In this document: positions 1 to 6,865 of the stretch, piece after piece | Numbering within the stretch: position 1 is the first letter of the stretch | How the letters are laid out: each line of letters opens with the position of its first letter | DNA from: Pleomorphomonas sp. | GTDB lineage: Bacteria; Pseudomonadota; Alphaproteobacteria; Rhizobiales; Pleomorphomonadaceae | Reading direction: 5' to 3' | Length of the DNA: 59,023 nt | NCBI GenBank assembly: GCA_030603685.1 | Contig: JAUVXG010000006.1 | Coordinates: 1 to 59,023 of the forward strand | Position numbers and translations under genes: made by a program | Notes under the pieces: generated by a model | Databases searched by the model: none | Seen by the model: only the letters and a program-made list of their open reading frames with translations | What the model was told of the DNA's origin: nothing

Positions 1-2
1 CC

Positions 3-197
3 TTGCTGATCGTCTCCGAGATGCTGGCAGCCATCGTCGCCTTTGCCTGGGCGATCGGCAGCATGCTCGGGCTCGGTGAGACGATGTTCCTGATCTTCGT
101 GGGCATCATGGCCGTCCCCGGCCTGGTGCTGTCGTTTGGGCTGACCCGACGCATCCTGCGGGTCGAACACTCCCTTCGCGACAGCGGAAACTTCTGA
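3..197 (+). CDS. Small membrane protein, cut by the left edge
   Basis: The reading frame is open at the first base of the window and ends with TGA at 195-197, so the true start probably lies outside. The visible 64 residues contain two strongly hydrophobic stretches separated by a short turn, then a basic, hydrophilic tail ending in DSGNF, which looks like two membrane helices with a cytoplasmic C-terminus. The first visible codon is TTG and has no ribosome-binding site in view. I do not recognise a family. The next gene lies 275 bp away and nothing links the two. Confidence 0.5.
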   Translation: MLIVSEMLAAIVAFAWAIGSMLGLGETMFLIFVGIMAVPGLVLSFGLTRRILRVEHSLRDSGNF

Positions 198-472
198 GTT
201 TCAGTTCATGGTTCGATTTCGGGGCGCGGCGTTTGCCGGGCCCTTTTCGTTTTGAGATCGGCGACGCTCCCTCTTGGAGGTTGGCGTGCCAGATAGCCGT
301 CCCTCGCGTCAGGGCCAGGGGTGCTTTCAGCCTGGGAAGTTATGACCAGGCCGGCAACCTTTCGCTTACCGAAGCCACCGCTTTGGTCGAATCGGTCGAA
401 TGTCCACGTTGTCATAACGCAAAGACGTGCTATTTCCGCAGATGTAGGCTGGCCCTGCGTAAGGAGAGACCG

Positions 473-793
473 ATGATTTTTCCCCGGGAACTCGTCGCTA
501 GAATCGACGCCAGCCTGACCCGCATGCAGACCGGACAATCGCTCTTGGATGGCCTTGACGAGATCGCCACCGTGGCGCTCGGCCTGGCCAAGGGTGACCG
601 GGACGTGGCACGCGGACTCATCCTCAACGATTTCGAAGACTGGCTGTCGCGAACGGGCCGTCTGAACTCCAGCTACAGCTTCGCCAGCTACCCCCAGTTT
701 CGAAAGGGCAAGCGTCGGGGCAGCCTGTTCAGCGCCTTGGCCTGGACCTACCTGCTGCCCAAGCGCACGATTTCCTTGCACCACTACGCCTGA
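473..793 (+). CDS. Hypothetical protein, 106 aa
   Basis: The frame stays open upstream to 233, but the start at 473 is preferred because AAGGAGAG lies a few bases before this ATG and the upstream translation looks like non-coding sequence. The protein is mixed alpha-helical and basic near its end (FRKGKRRGS), with no signal peptide or membrane helix. I do not recognise a family. It converges on the importer operon that ends at 799, with only 5 bp between them. The stretch 198-472 holds no convincing gene or terminator; it contains a short tandem repeat of GGTCGAATC near 388-400. Confidence 0.55.
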   Translation: MIFPRELVARIDASLTRMQTGQSLLDGLDEIATVALGLAKGDRDVARGLILNDFEDWLSRTGRLNSSYSFASYPQFRKGKRRGSLFSALAWTYLLPKRTISLHHYA

Positions 794-798
794 GCCGA

Positions 799-1740
799 TC
801 AGCGTTCGCCGCGGCGGTAGGGTTGCATCAGCGCCTGCGGCACGCGAGCGCGCCGGGCCATGACACAGAGCGCCAAGATCGACAAGATATAGGGCGTCAT
901 CAGGAACACCTGATAGGGAACGCCATCGACCGCAGTCTGCAAGCGCAGCTGAAACGCATCGAAGAAGGCGAACAGCAGCGCACCGAACAAGGCCCGCCCC
1001 GGGCGCCAGGACGCGAAGACGACGAGCGCGATGCAGATCCAGCCGCGCCCCTGGACCATGGTCGGGAAAAAGCTGTTGAAGGCCGACAGCGTCAGGAAGG
1101 CGCCGCCGACGGCCATCAACGCCGAACCGACGATCACCGCCCCATAACGCACCGCCATGGGATTGACGCCCTGCGCTTCGGCGGCATGCGGATTTTCGCC
1201 GGTCATGCGGATGGCGAGGCCCAGTGGCGTGCGGAAGACGGCATAGGCAAGCAGGAGCGCAAGCAGAAGGGCAAGATAGGTCGGCGGCGTTTGCGCCGAC
1301 AGGATAGGCCCGATGAAAGGCAGATCGGACAGCCCAGGCACGGTCACAGGTGCAAAGGGTTCGATCGTCGGCGGGCTGCCGGACAGCGGCACGATCAGCC
1401 GGAAAAGATAGTAGCTGAAGCTAGAGGCGAACAACGTGACGCCAAGGCCAGAAACGTGCTGGGAAAGACCCAGCGTCACGGTCAGCGCGGCATGAAGGAG
1501 GCCGAACACGGCGCCGGCCAGCGCGGCGACCAACAGGCCCGTCAACAGATCGGCGCCATGATAGACGGCGAGCCAACCGATCATGGCGCCGAAGGTCATG
1601 ATCCCCTCGATGCCGAGATTGAGAACGCCGGCGCGTTCGCAAAGCAGCGCCCCCAAGGTGCCGAAGATCAGCGGCGTGGCGATCCGCAACACGGCTGCCC
1701 AGAGACCGACCGAGGCGATGATGTCGAGGACGATGCTCAT
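799..1740 (-). CDS. ABC transporter permease, BMP/nucleoside family (YufQ-like)
   Basis: An inner-membrane permease of 313 residues with about eight hydrophobic segments. The motif LCERAGVLNLGIEGIM near residue 35 is the family hallmark of branched-chain/nucleoside-type permeases (BPD_transp_2), and a cytoplasmic loop lies near GENPHAAEAQGVNP. Together with the permease that overlaps it upstream it should form the heterodimeric channel for the BMP-family binding protein encoded first in the operon. The start at 1740 overlaps the previous gene by 4 bp (ATGA), which implies translational coupling; a longer open frame reaching 2655 is an overlap artefact. It is the last gene of the operon. Confidence 0.9.
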   Translation of the reverse strand: MSIVLDIIASVGLWAAVLRIATPLIFGTLGALLCERAGVLNLGIEGIMTFGAMIGWLAVYHGADLLTGLLVAALAGAVFGLLHAALTVTLGLSQHVSGLGVTLFASSFSYYLFRLIVPLSGSPPTIEPFAPVTVPGLSDLPFIGPILSAQTPPTYLALLLALLLAYAVFRTPLGLAIRMTGENPHAAEAQGVNPMAVRYGAVIVGSALMAVGGAFLTLSAFNSFFPTMVQGRGWICIALVVFASWRPGRALFGALLFAFFDAFQLRLQTAVDGVPYQVFLMTPYILSILALCVMARRARVPQALMQPYRRGER

Positions 1741-2786
1741 CGGCGGATCCTGTATTGGGCGAAGAACACTGCCACCAGCATGGTGATCAGCGACAGGGCC
1801 ACGGTGACGTCGGCGATATAGGTCGGGATTTTCAAAGCGCGGCTCATGCCGTCGGCACCAACGAACATGGTGGCCGTGAACAGCGCCGCCAGTACGACGC
1901 CAAGGGGATGGAGCCCGGCCAGCATGGCGACGACGATGCCGGAATAACCAAAGCCGGGCGACAGATCGGTCGTGACATATCCCTTGACGCCCAGAACCTC
2001 GACGGCGCCGGCAAGCCCGGCGAGCCCACCGGACAGACAGGCAACCAGAAGCAGGGTGCGGGCCAGCGGCACACCGGCGAAGACCGCCCCATCGGGGCTG
2101 AGGCCGGCGGCGCGGGACTTCATGCCGAACACGGTGCGGCTCTGCACGAAGTGAACAACGAAGGCGAGGACGACGGCGATGCCAAAGCCCCAGTGCAGCC
2201 GGGATCGCGCCACCAGCTTCGGCAGCATGGCGGCGTCGGCGACCGACTGGCTTTGGGGCCAGCCAAAGGCCAGCGGGTCCTTCAGCGGCCCGTCGATCAG
2301 CATCGAGACGACGAGCACCGCGACGAAATTCAGCAGCAGGCTGGTCACCACCTCGTCGACGGAGAACCTCAGCCTCAGCCACAAAGGCACGATCAGGAGG
2401 ATCATTCCGGCAAGGGCGCCGCTGATCAGGAGCAGGGGAATGGACAGATAGCCGGGAGCGCCGGAAAGCAGCTGCGACCCGACGGCGGCCGTAGCAATGG
2501 CGCCGAGATAGAACTGCCCCTCGCCACCAATGTTCCAGACGCGGGCGCGGAAGGCGACGGCGGCGGCAAGGCCGGTCAGCATCAGCGGCGTGGCCCGCGT
2601 CAGCGTTTCGGTGGCGGACAGACGAGATCCGAAGGCGCCGACGAGAATCCGCCAATAGGCCTCCAGGACCGGTGCCCCGGCGGCGGCGATCAACAGGCCG
2701 GAGAGGGCGAGAGCTGCGGCGACGGCGAGAAGCGGCGTCAGGACGATCAGGGCAAGCGGGCGATGCTCGCGGCGTTCAAAGCGCAT
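1737..2786 (-). CDS. ABC transporter permease, BMP/nucleoside family (YufP-like)
   Basis: A 349-residue permease with an N-terminal basic stretch (RFERREHRP), then multiple membrane helices. The segment FRARVWNIGGEGQFYLGA near residue 80 is the counterpart of the NLGIEGIM motif in its partner and typical of the YufP side of this family. Its start codon shares bases with the stop codon of the upstream ATPase (2786-2788) and it overlaps the downstream permease by 4 bp, so the four proteins are tightly coupled. Substrates known for this family include purine and pyrimidine nucleosides; the sequence alone does not tell which is used here. Confidence 0.9.
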   Translation of the reverse strand: MRFERREHRPLALIVLTPLLAVAAALALSGLLIAAAGAPVLEAYWRILVGAFGSRLSATETLTRATPLMLTGLAAAVAFRARVWNIGGEGQFYLGAIATAAVGSQLLSGAPGYLSIPLLLISGALAGMILLIVPLWLRLRFSVDEVVTSLLLNFVAVLVVSMLIDGPLKDPLAFGWPQSQSVADAAMLPKLVARSRLHWGFGIAVVLAFVVHFVQSRTVFGMKSRAAGLSPDGAVFAGVPLARTLLLVACLSGGLAGLAGAVEVLGVKGYVTTDLSPGFGYSGIVVAMLAGLHPLGVVLAALFTATMFVGADGMSRALKIPTYIADVTVALSLITMLVAVFFAQYRIRR

Positions 2787-4303
2787 CAGGCCGCCTCTTT
2801 CTTCCAGGCGCCGGCCATCATCAGGCCAAGCGCCCGCGCATCCACCTCGTCCGCCGAGACCGGCGGAGAGAGGCGGCCACCAACGATGGCCTGGATACGG
2901 TCGGCAAGCCCGATGACCTCATCGAGATCCTCGGAAATGAGCAACACGGCGGTACCCGCCTTTCTGGCTTCGAGAATGCGGGCATGGACAGCGGCGACCG
3001 CCCCCTCGTCAAGTCCGCGCGCCGGCTGGGCGGCGATCAGGATGCGCGGCCGCTCGGCAAGGTTTCGGCCCAGTATGAGCTTTTGCATGTTGCCACCGGA
3101 CAGGAGGCGCGTACGGGTGCGAGCCCCGCCGCCACGCACGTCGAAATCGCGGACGATGGTCTCGGCGAAGGCGATGGCCGCCGACCTGTCGACGAGACCT
3201 CGGCGGGAGAAGCGCGGCTCGTCGATGCGTTCCAGCACGGCGTTCTCCCAGACCGCCATCTCGCCGATCGCCCCTTCGCGCGTTCGATCCTCGGGAATGC
3301 GACCAATGCCGGAGGCAACCGTATCTGCGACGGAGAGGTCGCCTATGGCTTCTCCATAGAGCAGGATATCGCCCGAACTGCGAGCGAGAGTACCGGACAG
3401 CAGGCTGGCCAGCGCCGCCTGTCCGTTACCGGAGACGCCGATGATGCCGAGTACCTCGCCGGCGTGCAGGCGGAAGCTGGCCTCTTTCAGGCGATCGACG
3501 CCGTCAATGCGAACCGACACCGCCGCCGCTTCCAGCACCGGCTCTCCGCGTTCATGCGCATCGCGAATGGGCCGGGCAACCCTGTGACCGACCATCAATT
3601 CTGCCAGTTCGGCCTTCGACGTCTCGGCCGCGCGACGCTCGGCCACCACCTTGCCACCGCGCAGCACGACGACGCGATCGGCAGCCGCCATGACCTCGTC
3701 GAGCTTGTGGGAAATGAAGATCAGGGACAGGCCCTGCCGCGCCATCTCTTTCAGGGTGCCGAACAGCGTCTCGGCTTCAAGATTGGTCAGCACCGCCGTC
3801 GGTTCGTCGAGGATCAGGATGCGCGCGTCATTATAGAGCGCCTTCAGGATCTCGACGCGCTGCTGTTCGCCGACCGAAAGATCGCCGAGGCGGGCATCGG
3901 GATCGACGGCAAGGCCGAAGCGCTCGGCAAGCGCCTTCAGCTTCGTCCTGGCGCGACCGGTTTCCGAGCGGAGCGACCAAAGCTTCTCGGTGCCGGTCAT
4001 GACGTTCTCGAGCACGGTCAGGTTGGGGGCCAGCGAGAAATGCTGGTGCACCATGCCGATGCCGGCATGAATGGCAGCGCGCGGCCGCCCGGCGGGCAGA
4101 TTCGCCCCGGCGACGCGGATGCATCCTTCGTCGGGCGTATAGTGGCCGAACAGGATGCTCATGAGCGTGGTCTTGCCGGCGCCGTTCTCGCCGAGCAGGG
4201 CGACGATCTCGCCCCGCGCCAGCGTCATCGAGATCGCGTCGTTCACCTTGTTGTCGCCGAAGCTCTTGCTGACGCCGTCGATCTCCAGAACGGTTTCGGT
4301 CAT
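2786..4303 (-). CDS. ABC transporter ATP-binding protein, double-domain (YufO/RbsA type)
   Basis: A 505-residue ATPase with two nucleotide-binding halves. The first carries an intact Walker A (GENGAGKTT, near residue 37), signature LSVGEQQRVEI and Walker B ILILDEPTAVL. The second half is degenerate: GVSGNGQAA lacks the Walker A lysine, as is usual in sugar and nucleoside importers of this class, while LSGGNMQKLILGR keeps the signature. It should power the permease pair encoded just downstream. It overlaps the amidase upstream by 4 bp and meets the permease downstream by a shared base. Confidence 0.93.
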   Translation of the reverse strand: MTETVLEIDGVSKSFGDNKVNDAISMTLARGEIVALLGENGAGKTTLMSILFGHYTPDEGCIRVAGANLPAGRPRAAIHAGIGMVHQHFSLAPNLTVLENVMTGTEKLWSLRSETGRARTKLKALAERFGLAVDPDARLGDLSVGEQQRVEILKALYNDARILILDEPTAVLTNLEAETLFGTLKEMARQGLSLIFISHKLDEVMAAADRVVVLRGGKVVAERRAAETSKAELAELMVGHRVARPIRDAHERGEPVLEAAAVSVRIDGVDRLKEASFRLHAGEVLGIIGVSGNGQAALASLLSGTLARSSGDILLYGEAIGDLSVADTVASGIGRIPEDRTREGAIGEMAVWENAVLERIDEPRFSRRGLVDRSAAIAFAETIVRDFDVRGGGARTRTRLLSGGNMQKLILGRNLAERPRILIAAQPARGLDEGAVAAVHARILEARKAGTAVLLISEDLDEVIGLADRIQAIVGGRLSPPVSADEVDARALGLMMAGAWKKEAA

Positions 4304-5715
4304 GACGGCAGTCCTGCGATGGGAAAGGCATGTTGCCAGCGGCCATCCGCTTCAAGCGTCGCGGCGAGCGCCAGAAGCTGGAGGTCCGCACCAAGCGGTG
4401 CAAACATCTGTACCGGTAGCGGCAACCCACCAGCGTCGACGCCGAACGGCAGCGTCAAGGCCGGGAAGCCGGAGATGTTGGCAAGCGTGGCGAGCGGGGC
4501 CAGCGAAACCATGCGCCTGAGATGAAGATCCGTATCGGCGTGGTCGAAGGGGAACGAACCGATCGGCGGAGGCGGCGAGGCCAGCATCGGCGCCAACAGG
4601 ACGTCGATCCGATCGAACAGACGCCAAAGGTTGCGCGACACCAGAACGCCCGCGGTCTGCGAACGCCAGAGATCGGCGGCTGAAAGGGCCCGGCCCCGCG
4701 CCGCAAAAGCCTGGGTTACAGGTTCGGCGAGCGCGATATCGACGCCCGGCGTCTCCGAGAGCGTGGCGAGATTGGTGGAGATGAGATCATAGAACAAGGC
4801 GGCCGAAGCCTTGGCCATGGCCTCGATTTCCGACCAGACGAGAGGAACGTGCCTGTGGCCTCGGGTCTCGAGAAACTGGCCGGCAGCCTCGATGGCGGCC
4901 GCGCGTTCCGACGTCGTCGGCAAGTCCGCCCCCGTCTCGCAGAGGACGCCAATTCTAAGGGCTCCGGCCTTTGGTTCGGCCAGGACGACATCGGCGAAAG
5001 GACCGCGCGTCCTGCCGCTGACCGCCGCGAGCAGGGCGGCGCTGTCGCGGACGCTGCGCGACACGCAGAGCTCCGAGGCGATGCCCCCCAGGTGGTTGCC
5101 GAAGGCAGGCCCGGCCGGCATGACGCCACGACTGGGCTTCAGCCCGACCAGACCGCAGCAGGCGGCCGGCACCCGAATGGATCCTCCGGCGTCCGTAGCG
5201 TGAGCGATGGCGACAATGCCTGCCGCCACGGCCGCCGCCGCCCCTCCCGACGACCCGCCGGGCGTACGGGCAGGATCGAGGGGATTGCGGGCGAGCGGGC
5301 CGATCGCCGGTTCGCTTGCCAGCGCCAGACCGAACTCGGGCGCGGTCGTCAATCCGAAGGGCAACAGGCCGGCGGTCCGGAAGCGACGCGCGAGATCGGA
5401 ATCGGGGGCTTCGGACCGGTAACGAGAAAAGAGCTGCGAGCCGGCAACAACCGGCAGCCCGGCAAATGGCCCGCCGAGATCCTTGGCAAGTGTCGGAACG
5501 CCGCAAAACGGACGCGCGGCGAACCGAACTGGATCGGCAAGACGCTCGGCATCGGCGGCGCTCGCCTCCCGTTCCGCCAGAGCGGCATCGACATGGCAGA
5601 GCGCGCCGAGGTCGACACGCGACGCGGCAGCGGCGAGCGAAGCCGCCATGGCCTCGCCGGCTGTGAGACGACCCTTTCGGATCGCCTCGGCCAGTGCTGT
5701 CGCGTCGCCCTTCAT
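4300..5715 (-). CDS. Amidase (amidase-signature family)
   Basis: A 471-residue cytoplasmic amidase, the usual length for the family. The Ser-cisSer-Lys triad is visible: Lys78 in GVPTLAKDL, Ser155 in the glycine-rich TPGGSSGGAAAAVAAG, and nucleophile Ser179 in DAGGSIRVPA. Such enzymes hydrolyse amide bonds, giving a carboxylate and ammonia or an amine; substrates range widely and cannot be read here. It sits between the binding-protein gene (8 bp upstream) and the ATPase (4-bp overlap), so it is part of the importer operon, and the imported solute is likely its substrate or a precursor. A GatA subunit is less likely: no gatB or gatC is nearby. Confidence 0.9.
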   Translation of the reverse strand: MKGDATALAEAIRKGRLTAGEAMAASLAAAASRVDLGALCHVDAALAEREASAADAERLADPVRFAARPFCGVPTLAKDLGGPFAGLPVVAGSQLFSRYRSEAPDSDLARRFRTAGLLPFGLTTAPEFGLALASEPAIGPLARNPLDPARTPGGSSGGAAAAVAAGIVAIAHATDAGGSIRVPAACCGLVGLKPSRGVMPAGPAFGNHLGGIASELCVSRSVRDSAALLAAVSGRTRGPFADVVLAEPKAGALRIGVLCETGADLPTTSERAAAIEAAGQFLETRGHRHVPLVWSEIEAMAKASAALFYDLISTNLATLSETPGVDIALAEPVTQAFAARGRALSAADLWRSQTAGVLVSRNLWRLFDRIDVLLAPMLASPPPPIGSFPFDHADTDLHLRRMVSLAPLATLANISGFPALTLPFGVDAGGLPLPVQMFAPLGADLQLLALAATLEADGRWQHAFPIAGLPS

Positions 5716-5723
5716 CGGCCGAC

Positions 5724-6710
5724 TTACTTCGGCTCGGCGGTATCGCGCGGCACCTCGAAGGCGCCGGACTTGATCTTGGCCCTCACCTCTTCCATCGCCG
5801 CCTCGGCATCGGCCGGCGCGACGCCCTTGGCGTAGGCGATGTCGCTGCCGCCTTCCTTCATCAGGCCGAAGGCGGTGTAGTCCTTGCCGACCGGCTTGCC
5901 CGCGGCGGCATCGGCCACGGCGGCGTTGAGGATCGGCCGGAAGCCCCAGAGGGCATTGGCGAAGACGGTGTCCGGATAGCGCGGCGTATAGTCGATCAGC
6001 GATCCGACCGCCTTGATGCCGCGTTCCTTGGCGGCGTCGGCGGTACCGATGCGCTCGCCGAACAGGATGTCGGCGCCGGCATCGATCTGGGCAAGGCCGG
6101 CCTCGCGGGCCTTTGGCGGATCGAAGAAGGTGCCGATGAATGTGACGAGGTGCTTTGCCTCGGGATTGACCGCCTTGACGCCGGCGGCGAAGGCGTTGAT
6201 CAGCATGTTGACCTCGGGGATCGGCATGGCGCCGACCGAGCCGACGACGTTGGACTTGGTCATCTTGCCCGCCAGCATGCCGGCGAGATAGGCGCCATCA
6301 TGGTTCCAGGTGCCGAAGACGCCGAAGTTGTCGCCGGCCGCCGCGCCCGACGAGCCGAGCACGAAAGCCGTTTCGGGGTAGTCGGCGGCCACCTGACGGG
6401 CCTCCTTCTCGACGGCGTAGGCCTCGCCGATGATCAGCTTGTTGCCGGCTTCGGCATATTCGCGCATGGCGCGCGGATAGTCGGTGCCCGAAACGCCTTC
6501 GGAGAAGGTGTACTCGATGGCGCCCTCGGCGGCCGCATCCTGCAAAGCCTTGTGCAGGCAGGAATTCCAGGCATTCTCGACCGGCGAGGCATGAATGCCG
6601 GCTACCTTCAGCGGCGTGGCAGCCCGAACCGGCAGCACAAGACCACCGACGCCGAGTGCAAGACCCGACGCCAGCACGGAGCGACGGGAAAGACGAAAGT
6701 CCCTGTTCAT
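5724..6710 (-). CDS. BMP-family ABC transporter substrate-binding protein
   Basis: A 328-residue periplasmic binding protein of the basic-membrane-protein (BMP/PnrA) family. The N-terminus has a twin-arginine motif (RLSRRSVLASG) followed by a hydrophobic segment and cleavage-like PVRAATP, which suggests Tat export. The mature part begins LKVAGIHASPVENAWN and contains ILFGERIGTADAAKERGIKAVG, typical of this fold. Family members bind nucleosides or related heterocycles. It is the first gene of the operon, preceded by AGAGGGGATC before the ATG, and probably the most strongly translated. The amidase follows after 8 bp. Confidence 0.92.
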   Translation of the reverse strand: MNRDFRLSRRSVLASGLALGVGGLVLPVRAATPLKVAGIHASPVENAWNSCLHKALQDAAAEGAIEYTFSEGVSGTDYPRAMREYAEAGNKLIIGEAYAVEKEARQVAADYPETAFVLGSSGAAAGDNFGVFGTWNHDGAYLAGMLAGKMTKSNVVGSVGAMPIPEVNMLINAFAAGVKAVNPEAKHLVTFIGTFFDPPKAREAGLAQIDAGADILFGERIGTADAAKERGIKAVGSLIDYTPRYPDTVFANALWGFRPILNAAVADAAAGKPVGKDYTAFGLMKEGGSDIAYAKGVAPADAEAAMEEVRAKIKSGAFEVPRDTAEPK

Positions 6711-6755
6711 GGAGATCCCCTCTGGCTTTTTGATTGTGTTTTGAAAGCCCTATCA

Positions 6756-6801
6756 GTGCCCAAAATTTTGTCAAGTTATCGTCGGACACAAAATTAGGCA
6801 C
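6756..6801 (-). promoter_or_regulatory. Promoter/operator region of the BMP-transporter operon
   Basis: The gap 6711-6865 has two AT-rich arms in a GC-rich background. GTGCCCAAAATTTTGTC (6756-6772) and GACACAAAATTAGGCAC (6785-6801) are imperfect inverted copies (about 13 of 17 positions) around a 12-bp centre; the left arm also holds the perfect palindrome CAAAATTTTG. A TTGACA reading leftward (6774-6769) overlaps the left arm and can serve as the -35 box; the matching -10 is poor. The layout suggests a dimeric or tetrameric repressor. No regulator gene is adjacent, so its identity is unknown. Confidence 0.5.
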
Positions 6802-6865
6802 ATCAAAAGCCAAACAGGGAAGCAACTCACTTCTGGCTGTGGATTCGGGACATGCGCGTCAAGAA

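Noticed and set aside
388-400. A short tandem repeat of GGTCGAATC
   Set aside because: Less than two full units and no associated feature; nothing suggests a CRISPR array or a regulatory repeat.
233-472. An upstream extension of the 106-residue hypothetical protein
   Set aside because: The extension lacks a ribosome-binding site and reads like non-coding DNA, whereas the ATG at 473 follows AAGGAGAG.
1755-4525. Two long plus-strand frames across the BMP importer genes
   Set aside because: They are antisense to four tightly overlapping, well-recognised importer genes and show only shadow composition.
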